Shown in pieces: positions 1-45,400 of a DNA stretch of 64,000 bases (positions within the stretch are counted from its first letter, which is position 1; each line of letters starts with the position of its first letter). The translations under genes and the position numbers were made by a program. This DNA is from Rhineura floridana (lineage: Eukaryota > Chordata > Lepidosauria > Squamata > Rhineuridae). The notes under the pieces were generated by a model that was given only the letters and a program-made list of their open reading frames with translations, was not told where the DNA came from and did not search any database. Location of the stretch: positions 76,421,120 to 76,485,119 of the forward strand of contig NC_084482.1 of the NCBI RefSeq assembly GCF_030035675.1, in the 5' to 3' direction.

Positions 1-1079
1 AGAACAAAACACAAAGTTAAAACAACAGGAGGTCTCATGGCAAGAACTCAACAGGTACCTACCAATGCATGGCTTGACATGCATGAAACAGGCCTTGGTA
101 AGGTCTCCTAGAAGTGCAAAGGAGCTCTGCCGAACTTCGGGCATGGTGTCCTACAAAAGAGAGCAAGGATGTTTAGAAGGACTAGTGCTGCATGAACCAT
201 CTTGACTGCAGTCTCTCTCAAATATTGACATTAAGGTGTATGCTCACTCATAAGTGATAGAGGGAAAACAAAGTAAATGTACAAGGTCCAGGACCCTGGA
301 TGATACTGTGTATGTGAGCTTATTCACTATCCAATTCTTCCTCTGGGTCTGCACTCAACAGATTTCTCTCAAAAGACAGCGATAAACCATCTTTTCCTAT
401 TAAAATTATTATGAAGGAGCCTTGTTCAGATAGTATGTGATCTGGCTATTAATGGGGGCAGACCCTCTCCCAAATAATGAGAATAATCCTTTCACTGCTG
501 GCTCTGTTCTCACCTTGCTTACCAGGATAGTAGGAGGCTTTTGGTTAGGGAAACCCTGCAACTGCTGCATTTCACCACCTGAGCCATCTCTTACAACTGC
601 CAGTGCATTAAAAACCTTTGTAGAAAACTTATTTTGGGGAGTGCATATCAAAACCTGAAATCCCTAGCCAAACATTTTTTTCAAAAGGTAGTGACTATGA
701 ATCCTGCTGTCTGCTCCACCCCCCCCATTCACCCAATTATTCTTACAACTATTTCTAAATTCATTTTTTCCACTTGTGTTCTCTCACCATCTATCTGGTT
801 CCCTATCAGGTCCAGTCAATTCCTCCACTCTTCCACAAACTTTCAACTTGAACATAGCAAAGAAATCAAATCTTATCCCCCTCCACATCTCTTTCAGTGT
901 TCAACACAATTTTCCCAACCTCTACAGTTTCTTTGATGTTTGGTAGGCCTAAATCATTTTTTTTAACTCTCATGAAAAGTGGACGTTTCTCTATTGAAAT
1001 ACATTCTCAAGAGTAGCACACTTAAGAGAACAGCACATGACGTAGAACATTTCAGACACACCCTTTAAACACTCAACAC

Positions 1080-1465
1080 CGATTATGCCGCCTGACAAGA
1101 TCAGCCTCGCAAGACCTTCTCTCAGTCCCACCTGTGAGAACAGCCAGGCTGGTGCGGACCAGAGAGAGGGCATTCTCTGTTGTGGCCCCCACCCTCTGGA
1201 ACTCCCTCCCTTTTGATCTCAGACATGCTCCCTCCTTGTCCAGCTATCGCCGAGCCTTGAAGACCTGGCTGTTCAGGCAGGCCTACAAGATTGAGACAGA
1301 GTAATTTATGTTATAATGAATTAAAGGATGTTTTTTTAATTTTAAAACTGATGATGTTATTATATACATATGTATTGTTTTATTCTTGTTGTTCGTCGCC
1401 TAGAGTGTCCCTAATCCGGACAGATAGGCGACTGAAAAATAAAATTTATTATTATTATTATTTAT
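1080..1465 (+). mobile_element. L2-type LINE, 3' end
   Basis: Encodes a decayed C-terminus around WNSLP-like codons (GGAACTCCCTCCC) and ARALKTWLFRQA-type text, followed by a 3' tail ending AATAAAATTTATTATTATT. This is the usual 3' end of L2-like LINEs in squamates. Confidence 0.7.
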
Positions 1466-1624
1466 TTCATTCCCATTGACATGGATCAGATAATGCTTTC
1501 GTTAGCCAATGCTTGTACTCATCATTGTTTTTTCACTCTTACCTCTCCAGCTAACTTAAAAGTACAATGCAAAGTATAAAGACAATGGTGTTATTTAGAC
1601 TTATCTCAAGTATCCCAGAATTTA

Positions 1625-35420
<33,796 letters not shown>

Positions 35421-35540
35421 CTGCCCGGTTCCCGCGTGCCCAAGTTCAGGCCGCGGCGTCAACGCCGAAGGAAGGAAGGGGCGGCAGGCGAACGCCACAC
35501 GCGGGTGATGAGCCGGGCCGGCCGCCGTCTCTACCGCTCA
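35421..35540 (-). other. TNPO2: Probable TNPO2 non-coding first exon
   Basis: Coding exon 1 begins with an acceptor, so at least one upstream 5' UTR exon is needed. In the CpG-rich block the minus strand reads GGGCAG then GTACCG, a plausible donor with its last exonic base at 35421. The 5' boundary is not visible, so the end given is approximate. Confidence 0.45.
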
Positions 35541-36494
35541 CGTGACTAAGACAAAAAGGAGGGGGAGTGGACCCACTCGCGCAAGTCGATAGACGAGAAC
35601 AAGAAAGGGCATCACGTGGACAGGAGAAAGGGCGGTAACCACGCCCTCTTCTTCCTCTGTCCAGAAGCGCAACGCGCTGAGACTGGCGGTTTACGTCACA
35701 CCGCGCAACCAAGCCTAACGGTGACGAAGCGGCGTGTACTCTTTCACCCCAGATTTAGGTTTTTCTTCCGGAGCAGATTACTTCCGATGATGGAGGCCCA
35801 TTGGGAGAAATTTTCTGGCTCCGTAACGGCACGATGCCGCAATTAAACTGCTTTAAGGAGCCTTTTCAGGCTTTCTGTGACAGGCTATCACGGCTACGCC
35901 TCTGTGAATTTGTCACCAGAAGAAAAAAAAAATCAGTTCAAAAAGCCGTTGGGGGTGTGGAAGGGTTGTCCGAAACCCCCGTGTTTTCTAGGAGCGTGAC
36001 TACCCCGGCTCTGACGTCTTGTGGGGAAGGAAACACGTTGTGCTGTGAGAGCATGCGTTTTGGCAGTGTTTCAGCCAGTGTAAAAAGTAATATGAAGAGA
36101 GACTCTTCATGCTTCTGTTCTGTATGGATGCATATTTCTGAGAAAGAGGAGGATCCATCACGTTCTATGGTTCATATGCAGTGTTACATCGATTAATGTT
36201 GATAAAGAAAAAGGGATTAATATATTAGGAGCAATCATAGACACCGACAGAGGGCGCACTTCATGCATTCAGTAGATCATGTGAAAGATGGGTCCACCAA
36301 CTGCCTGTTGGACACGTGTGATACTTCTGTAGTTACTGAGATTAATCTAGCTCCCTATACTGATCTCTGATACATTTATTATTATTATTACCCACCTTTC
36401 ACCAATAGGTCGCAGGGCTGATTACAAAATCTAAAATACTATATTAAAAAGAATTAAACATTTCATCCCACTGTGGAGCCAAGTTTAAAAATAT

Positions 36495-36640
36495 AGGAAG
36501 CTGTTTGTCTTCACTGACTGGCAGTAGCTTTCCAGGGTTTCAGATGGGACTTTCCAAGCCCTATGTAGAGATGCTGGGGGTTGGACCTGGAACCTTCAGC
36601 CTGCAAGGCAGATGTTTTATGAGCTGTGGTCCTTCCATAG
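36495..36640 (-). repeat. tRNA-derived SINE fragment
   Basis: Text CACTGACTGGCAGTAGCTTT, CAGGGTTTCAGATGGGA and GGACCTGGAACCTTCAGCC; same family as 6605-6790, same orientation. Confidence 0.6.
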
Positions 36641-37344
36641 CAATGCCATAAAGGTATCTTTGGTGTCAGACTATTTCTTTTTATGGTTGGTCCCAGATCA
36701 TCTTTGCGGGTTTGTTGTCCTCACAACTCCTTTCAGCTGTAGGCCAATATGAGCTATGAAAGCACTGCCCTTTTATTATTTATTGAAAGAGTTTATATTA
36801 ATGCTCCTCTATATGCTCAGCATATGGTCTTGAGGTACAGATTCTCTTCTGATAACATGGACAAAATGAGTGTTTTGCTTATCCTGCTTCCACCTGTGTT
36901 AAACTCTGCAGCGCCTTCCATGGTCAGGCTGCATGAAGTGAACTGTAATCCATGAAAGCTTATGCAATAATATGTCCATGCTACAGAACTCTTGTTATTG
37001 AATATTGTGTGTCTGCTGCAGCTGCCAATTTTCTGACCACTTTGCAGCAAACTTATATTTTATGTTAATTTCCTGTAAAATAAAAATAATTTTAAAAAGG
37101 ACTGGCCTGTCTATATGTTTTAATACTGGTAAGCTCTCTGAGCTCAAGGGATAAGTTATCTTAGAAATAATAAATGACAGCAAAAATGTGATCCTCATCT
37201 GTGCAAAGAAACCCAGCATCCTGTAAGCAACTAAAGGCTTGCAGAATTACATTTCTAGATGCAATGTAGATTGTATGCGATGTGGGCAGGAAGTGTGTTG
37301 CCCTTTTTCTGTACACCATGAGTGCCTGACCAGTATTTTGTAGT

Positions 37345-37743
37345 TCAGGGATTCCCAAACTTTTTCCCCATGGACCACCTGAAAATTTATGAGGGTCTTG
37401 GTGGACCACTTAATGATATTCTTGGCCTGTTGTAGTGATTGTAATGCACTGCGCTAGATTCTGTATTATTTTTAATTCTATATTTATTGCTTCTTTTCTT
37501 ACATATTTTAATGTATTTTAATTTGAATTCAAGCTGTAATACAATAAAATACAATATAAGAAATAATTTATTATTTATATATTTATTTATTACATTTATA
37601 CCCCACCTTTCTTTTCATGCTAGAAACCCAAGGCTACATATGGTTCCCAGGCAGTCTCCCATCCAGGCACTGATCAGATGGATGTTCCGTTTCCTGGCCA
37701 CCACCTGAATGAAGCTCGCGGATCACAGTTTGGGAATCACTGG
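37345..37743. mobile_element. hAT element carrying a 5S SINE
   Basis: The termini CAGGGATTCCCAAACTTTTT and ACAGTTTGGGAATCACTG are inverted. A 5S-derived SINE fragment (37565-37700) lies inside. A related left half, starting TTTCCCAAACTGTGGTCCAT, is at 41573-41760. Confidence 0.7.
37565..37700 (-). repeat. 5S-rRNA-derived SINE, minus orientation
   Basis: GGTTCCCAGGCAGTCTCCCA then TCCAGGCACTGATC is the reverse of the 5S rRNA internal promoter region. The AT-rich tail lies to the left. A plus copy is at 46032-46205. Confidence 0.75.
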
Positions 37744-38589
37744 TGTAGCCTATTTTTTTAAACTTGAATCTTTGTAGTTCACATATGTACTTTTACATTT
37801 ACAATAGTACATTGGATGTCTTAACAGTTAAGATATGACTATTTTGTGTTAAGCAATCCTAGAGATTCATCTTGCTTAAGAACATTAGAAGTACCATGCT
37901 GGATCAGACCAAGGGCCACTTGATTTAAAACAAAAATCATTAGGTGCTAGGTGATCCACCAGAAATTGTTGGTCCACCAGTAGGCTGTGGTAACCTGTTG
38001 CACAGTGACTAGCATACTGTTGGTACTACTGTTAAAGAATATTAGAATAGTGGGAATATTTGCTGGGTCTTGTGGTAGTGAGTTACTTGATTTAAAAGTG
38101 GAAATGGATTTCAGCCTTAGCAAGAGCAAGCCACTATTCTGCTGAAAACTGAGTCATTACTCACTTTTCAGATTGTCCTATTATATCTGATTCTTAGTCA
38201 GCTTTGCCCCAGAAGATAGTATTTCCACACCATTAACCAAGCCAGATGTAATTGTGACAGCCATTTTCTGTAATGTGATGGTGAAGTTCGAAGTATGTGG
38301 TTGTACCCAATGCTGTGCAAACGGAGTTGCGTGCATGCACTAGGATTCTCCTCCCCTCTTCCTGTGCCCCCTATAATCTGCTCTCAAGGGTAGCCCAACC
38401 TTCTGGAACAGATTTTGAGGATGGGTGTGGGGCTGCAGGGGTGAGGAGGGGGAAGTTCCACTGCTCAGAGGGAAGTCTGCATCAGTGGAACAGCAGCCTT
38501 GGATACAACCCATGGTGAACATTGCAGAAAACTGAAGGGCTCATCGTCACAGAGCATCTTAGTGAAATTTCATTGGATTTATTATTCGT

Positions 38590-38795
38590 AGTATATTTAT
38601 ATTCCAATTTTCCTTTGAAGTGCTCAAGGTGGTGTACATGGTTCTCCATATTTAATCTTCACAACAACTCTCTGAAGCAAGTTAAGCTAAGGCAGTGCCT
38701 GATCCAAGGTAACCCAAGGAGCTCCATGGATGACTGGGGAGTTGAATCCTGGTCTCCCAAGTCCTGCGCTATATTTAGCTGGTTACATTTAATAT
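38590..38795 (-). repeat. tRNA/MIR-like SINE, minus orientation
   Basis: Text GTGCTCAAGGTGGTGTACAT, TCTTCACAACAACTCTCTG, CCAAGGTAACCCAAGGAGC and GAATCCTGGTCTCCC; same family as 6795-6985. Confidence 0.6.
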
Positions 38796-39059
38796 TGAAT
38801 TGAAGATCTTCCTTTCTCCTGGCCCAGCATTGGTCCTCAGAGTGGGCACTTTCGGAACAGGTCCGTTGGTTTCGGGAAGTCTATTTCAGTATCACTACTT
38901 TTTGCTATTTATTTCCAACATAATGTAGATTGTAGCTCAAAATGAAAATAGTCTATTAGCTGAATATTTACCGACTTTAACTCTACCTCGTATATACAAG
39001 CTCAAATGTAACTAAAGGGGACACAGAAATAGCACATTATTTGTTCTTTGAGGAGGATG

Positions 39060-39480
39060 CTTCTTTTCTTTAACGTTCGAAGCGCTTGGAAAACGATCAC
39101 TCGGACGCGGATTACGTGGTTCTGTTTTACACAATTACGCTCCACCACATCGCGACCGGGCTCTTTCGCACTGCGCAAACGCAGAGTTCCTGGTGGTAAT
39201 GACTACAGTTCCCGACAAGCCATGCGAACTCCGCTCCTCCATTGCGCCCCCTTGCATTTCGGAGCTGGCGGAGGGAGGGTGCCTGGGCCGGACCCGGCAG
39301 CGGCCCCGAGCGGGCGGGCTCGGGGGAGCATGGGGGGCTGTCTTTCATCGCAGGCGGCTGATGACCTGTCGCTGCTCAACGACTCGACGGGCGATGGGGC
39401 GAGCCTTGGGCCTGGGGATCCACCTCCACCGCCCATCCCTGCCCCGCCGCCCCCCTACCAGGTACCAGGTTGGGGTTTGA
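39060..39480 (+). promoter_or_regulatory. CpG-rich promoter of the RNF11-like gene, with a ZNF143-like motif
   Basis: CpG-dense sequence around the first exon. At 39202-39226 the sequence begins ACTACAGTTCCC and continues through CATGCG, resembling the SBS motif (ACTACAATTCCC...) bound by ZNF143/THAP11 at many CpG promoters. It lies about 105 bp upstream of the ATG. Confidence 0.6.
39330..39461 (+). CDS. RNF11-like exon 1 (coding part)
   Basis: The ATG at 39330 was chosen because MGGC restores the acylation motif of the family. The same frame is open further upstream but that stretch matches nothing. Residues 1-44 end PPPPYQ. The donor GTACCA directly follows CAG. Confidence 0.93.
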
Positions 39481-42400
39481 GGAATTGACGAAAGGAAAGC
39501 TTGGAGTTCTGGGGCTGATGCTCCTAGGCATCGCCGACTGCGGTGCTGGGCATTAGCGTCAGCCATGGGTAGCTTACGAGGTTCTGCTGCGCACGGGGGA
39601 GCACACGCCGACATATGGGGCGAGGAAATTCTGGCGACATTTAGGGAGGGTGGATATCGCCACCTCCATGGGGCAGGGGTCGGGTATTTGCTTTGGCTTC
39701 CTAGTGTAAGTAGGGCGGGAACGGGCTGGAGTAGTAACTACAGGTACAAGTTGGGATGGCTGGGACTATGATCGAGACCCCGACTTCGCCCACGTATGGT
39801 AAGTAGACCGAAGAATACTAGGATGGGGCTTGATGCATTCTTGACCAGCACTCACCTGGCCAGTGGATGTTACCTGGGGTGAGTTAAGTCCGTATTTGGA
39901 GTTAGGCAGGGACGACGTATGATGTTGAGCAGGGGATGGATGGAACAATGTATGTTAAACTCGAAGACTTTATTTATTACACTTGTATTAGTATTGCCTT
40001 TTAACCTTTGGACTGTGGTAGGTGGGTCTGAGATGGTGGGTCTCAAGACTCTCTATAGAACATGAATTGACCTACTAGGGCTGCAATCATGGTGGACATT
40101 CTAGCTGAATAACTCAGAACTGTAGATTAGTTATAAAAGATGACACATCCTACCAAGAACTGGGAAACAGAAAGAGCCCAGTGTGTTTTACAAGATAGAG
40201 TGGTGGGTCATAAGTGATGAGACCAAGACTCAAATCCCTGTTGAACTGTAAACACATGGTTTGTGTATGATGAAGTCTAATGTGAAGTGTAAATGTGATG
40301 ACACCTGCTTTGAAGTACATGCATTGTCTAAGTACATTTGTCAGTGAGTCAGGATTGGCTGCAGCCCCATAAAATGCATAGCAGCTGGTATAGCACAGTG
40401 GGGAGGAGAGCCTGGCTGGGAGTACAGAGATTGTGAGTTCAAATCCCCGCTCGTGTCTCCTGGGTGTCAAGAGCCAGCTAAACATCACCCCCACAGTGAG
40501 TGGCACAGGGGTTATGTGCCCTGCCACCTGTGTAGCCGTGGGCAAGCTGCATAGTCCCAAGGAACCCAGTTGCCCCCCAGCTGGCAGTTGCAGACAAGAA
40601 AGGGCTTGTGCATCTGAGCAGGCTCTAGCCAGCTGGGGAGGACTAGCCTCAGAGGGAGGCAATGGTAAACCCCCTCTGAATACCACTTACCATGAAAACC
40701 CTATTCATAGGGTTGCCCATAAATCGGGATCGACTTGAAGGCAGTTCATTTCCATTTAATGCATACTTGGTGGCAAACTTGGATTAATGTGGACAATGGC
40801 CCTCACTGGCTGCCCTGAACAAGCTATTCAGCTTAGGGCTGCAACCTGGGAGTAAGTGTCATTGAACTCAGTGGGCCTTCCTTCTGAATAGACATGTATA
40901 GAATTGCATTGTAACCCACCTGGTAGATTAATTGTGAGAATAAAACGCAGGGCTCAGGAGCCATAGCATTACTAGGGCAGAGGCTGTTTTAACCTTCCCT
41001 GGTATGATGTGTTGGGTAAGACTGCAGTCCGATTCATTTGTAGAGCAACAGCTAGCCAGCTAAAAGTATTTGAGGCTGTCAAGGAAATTTGACAACCTGA
41101 GTTACAATTGAAGTTGGACAGAAGGAAACAAGTACAAATCACTCTGTAGAAAGTGCTTGTGAAGTAGACTTGCTAAAGAGACTCATTGTGTCATGACTCA
41201 ATGGGCTTGCTTGGAACTGGTTTAGACTCCAGGCTCTGTCTTATGGTACATGTGCTGTCAACCTTCCTCTCAGTCCCACAAGAGGCACTGACGCCCACCA
41301 ACTTGGATGGCTTTAAAACAGGATTAGACAGATTCATGAAGCAGAAGGCTATCAGTGGCTACTAGCCATGATGGCTCTGCTCTGCTTCTATAGGTGGAAG
41401 CCGTATGCTTCTAAATAGCAGTTGCTGGAGGGTAGAGTGCTCTTGTGCTCAAGTCCCGCTTGCAGGTTTCCCAGAGGCATATGGTTGCCAGTGTGGATGC
41501 TGGCCTAGATGGGCTACTGGTCTGATCCAGCAAGCTCTTCGTACGGTCTTATGATGAATCTTTAGAAGAGAGTTTCCCAAACTGTGGTCCATGGACCACC
41601 AGTGGACCCTGAGGTTAATTCAAATGGTCTGTAGCGTGTCTGTGGATTTCTGATTGAAGACTGAAACAGCATATCCATTGCATTAAATATTCACACAGAT
41701 TTTTAATTTTATTTTATTGCTTTTTTATTTCTTGTATTTTATTGTATTGCAATTTGAATTCTTTGGGAAATTACCGAGAACACACAATAGTTGGGTCTTG
41801 TCCTTTGAACAGTTGTGCCCCAGATCTTTGCTTTCCCATGTCCAAGACTTCTTTTGGAGCCATTTCATGTTTCTTTTGCATTTTTGCAAGCTGCCATACC
41901 TGCAAAGTAGCATTCTCCAAAGTGGAGCAGCTGGTCTATGGAGGAAGAAGAATTAGAAAGGACTGAGGGAAACTGTGCTGGTTTCATCGTGTTTGAAACC
42001 TCTGGAAACTAGAGGCAGCACAAACTATGGAACGAAATAACAGGGTTCCATATTCCATAAAGTACCAGAGTGGATTTTGAAAAAAGAATACTGTGGAATT
42101 TATTCACATTAACTACAAAAACTCTGAGTTACCTACTGAAACTGTTAGGCAGCAATAAAAAAACTTACTTCACCTGAAAAAAACAACCCATAGCCAACCT
42201 ATGGAATTCATTATCACAGGCCAGTATCATAGATTGTTTTCTAAAGGAGGTACGTACATGATAAATACTTGGGGGCACTGCAGTGTTTAACAGTAGTGTA
42301 CCACTGATGATTGGATAATGTACACTAACAACACAGGATGGCTGTTACCATTGTATTCTGCTCAGGGCCGCCCCCAGGTATGCTGGGGCCCTTAGGTATC

Positions 42401-45400
42401 AGCTCGCCCCAGCATGTGCACATGTGTGTGCATGCGTAGCCCCCCATGCCCCCCACCTACCTGTCTCTGCTCCCCTTTCCCCCACACCCCCACACCTACC
42501 TGTCTCCGCTTCCCCTTGAGCTACAGGGGCCCCTCTGCTCCACTTCCGTGATCCACGGCAACAGCTACGGATTGCAGGGCAGGAGCTTCCGCCTGCCCAC
42601 CATTTCCCTCACCCCACCTACCTGTCTCCTGTCTTTTAGCATTGCCATTAACTAAGATGGCGGATATGGTTTCCCCAAGGGGATGACGCCTCCGCCGCCA
42701 TCTTGGTTGATGGCACGCATGCGTGTGCTATGCGCCTGCATCTCTGCCATCAACCAAGATGGCGGCAGGGGCTTCAGCACCTTAGGGAAACCTCAGCCAC
42801 CATCTTCATTAAGGGCAATGCTAAAAGGCAGGAGACAGGTAGGTGGAGTGAGGGAATGGAGGGCAGGCAGAAGCTGCTGCCCTGCGATCCGCGGCTATTG
42901 CCACGGATCAGAGAAGGGGAGCGGAGGAGCCCCTGTAGCTCCAGGGGCCCTCGGGCCAGTGTCCCACCTGGCCACCCTTTAGAACCAGCCCTGCTTCTGC
43001 TTCTGCTCTTCTTGTAGCTTTTGGTTGGCTACTGTTAGACAAAATGAGGCTATTTCCCTTCTGAAGCTGAACTAGGTAGACCATTGGCTTCACCCAGCAC
43101 TGCAATTTTTGTGTCCTGAACCTATCCTGTCTTGTGATCAGGGCAGTACTCTTTAGAATTACCACCTGCTTTAGAATAAGAATTTATGCATCTCTATGGG
43201 AGACAATCTGAAATTTGCTAAAGCAGGTGTGGGGAACCGTTGACCCTCCAGATGATGCTGAACTACAACTCCCATCCACTCAACAAGCACAGCTAATGGC
43301 CAGGGATGATAGGAATTCTAGTTCAGCAACATCTGGAGGGCCCAAAGTTTTAAAGAGTCTTCATTGGTTTAAAATGCAGTGGCTCTGGAGCAGGGGCATG
43401 CTGTGTAAAAGGAATTGTGGTATGATCTTTCCACGTTAACAATGCATTATGGGACCACTGTCTCACAACAAATGCATGCCTAAATACATCACAAATCAGT
43501 GGAGCAAGAGCGGAATCTGATCATTTTATTGTGAGTTAATTAGTTCTTCAAGGATCCTAATACAAGTGCGTAGGAGATGAAAGTGCTTCTGAGGGATCTG
43601 TAAATTACACGTTTGTTGTTTAGTATGTATGTGCTGGCTCAGTCCCCTGTAAAAACTTGAAACACCAATCAGAAATGTATTGACAGCACCATGATTTAGC
43701 CTATCTGGAATCTACAGAGTAGATGATATTTGCCAGTTTCAGCTTGTGTATTCCAAAATGTTAAGTATGCAAATAAAAGAGCCTTTAGGATTATTTAGTT
43801 TTGTCACATTTGGAGAAACATATCGAATGACTAGTTCTTCTGAAATAGTAGTGATTTGTGAAGAGAGGGAATTGTTGTAGGTTGAATTGCTATGTGTTGA
43901 CTGTGGGCATATCTCCATTTGAATACTGGCTGATTGCAAGAGTAGCAATCACTCAGCCATTTGCTCTTCTGACCTTCTAGGAACATGCACCAATTCCAGT
44001 ATATCACCCAACGCCCAGCCAGGCACGTCTTGCCACACAACTAACGGAAGAGGAGCAGATCCGTATAGCTCAGAGAATTGGGCTAATTCAACATCTTCCC
44101 AAAGGAATCTTTGATCCAGGCTCAGAGCCATCAGAAAAGAAAATCAAAGAGTATGTTCACTGTGTGCAATGCTTTGTGTATATCCCGTTAGCTCAGGCCA
44201 AGTCTTGCAAGTTCTGTAGAAATTATTTGCTAGTGGATGCATAAAGAGCAACAATTTCATTTTCAAAATGCAGTAGGGGTATACTGTACTGTACTAGGCT
44301 TTGTTTTTTAAAAAAAGACTTGCTGTCCTAAAAAGTAATAATACTTGGCATTGTTCTAAGCTGTATAATATGCTAAGATGGAAAGCATAGGGGAAATTGT
44401 CTTTATTTCCATAACGTTTTACTGTACACTCCACATTCTTTAAAACCTGAGGTCTTTTGAATTCACTTCCCAAATCAAGCAAATAAATTTGTGAATAACG
44501 CACTAGGCAACTTTGCAGGATTCTTGGAGTTTTTGTAGAAGGGCCTTGACTCAAAAGCCTGGGAGTTGAGAAAGTGGCTATAAAGCAACATGGATTTTAG
44601 GGGGAAATTGGAAGTCCTCCCCCTTCTGAAGGGTTTATGCATGCATAAATCCTAGATATCGAGTCCTGTGTTTAGCATTTCTGAAACTCAAGACCTACAA
44701 ATAGATGTTGCCATCAATATAGCAGAGACGTTGGGGGATGGAATAAGTGAACACAGACTGCTTTGTATCAGGAGCCACAGGCAAGACAACCTGGATGTTC
44801 CCCATAGCCATCTAGTGAGATGGAGGGGCTGTGCTGGATTCATGATCTGTTTTCCCCACTCCTCAGCAGCTACTGTCCACTTTACCATAATGAGGGTCAT
44901 TTTTAGAAGTGCTGTCATAGACAATGAGATCACATTACAACAGACTGGGTATGAAACACTAATTATACAGGAAGCGGCTGAATCCTGATGGCTGGAAAAA
45001 GTAGGAGTTATCCTATATAGTACATACTAACAGTGAACCCATTCTCCAACTGTGGATTCTTATGTAGCCAAAACAACACAGTCCACACAAGAGGGAGGCT
45101 TGGAGGAACCCCAAAGTTTGCATATGTACACAAGTTCTTGGGGGGGGCAGAGGTGAGGAAACCCCAAACCAACTCACTGATGAGAACAAAACAGCATCCT
45201 GGAAAACGGCATGGCTGGCTGGTACCCTGAGCAAGAGTATTCTACACTGCAACATTTTGTTGCAGGTCCTCTACTTGTGCTTTAATACTGGCCAGAGGAA
45301 GTTGTTTCCCCACCTCCCCGAAGTAGGCTGCTGAGTGAACCTGGCCACACAGATTCGTGATTTCATGGAGCTGCTAGTCTGTAAACTCCCCGCCCCCTTG

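Larger units (their letters stand above)
36200..39040. other. Intergenic region between the TNPO2 promoter and the RNF11-like gene
   Basis: Contains the SINE at 36495-36640, the hAT element at 37345-37743, a short CR1-like end near 37876-37925 and the SINE at 38590-38795. No gene recognised. The rightward open frame at 35801-36196 matches no family. Confidence 0.5.

Noticed and set aside
35801-36196. Rightward open frame of 131 codons beside the TNPO2 CpG promoter
   Set aside because: No family resemblance, no splice or start context beyond an ATG, and it runs out of the CpG block into repeats. A non-coding divergent transcript is possible but unsupported.
39048-39329. Upstream extension of the RNF11-like frame (94 more codons)
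   Set aside because: Crosses the CpG promoter, matches nothing, and would bury the MGGC acylation motif that must be at the N-terminus.
42446-43017. Overlapping plus-strand open frames of 69-104 codons
   Set aside because: They follow the GC-rich arms of a hAT foldback element; the frames mirror each other and have no protein features.
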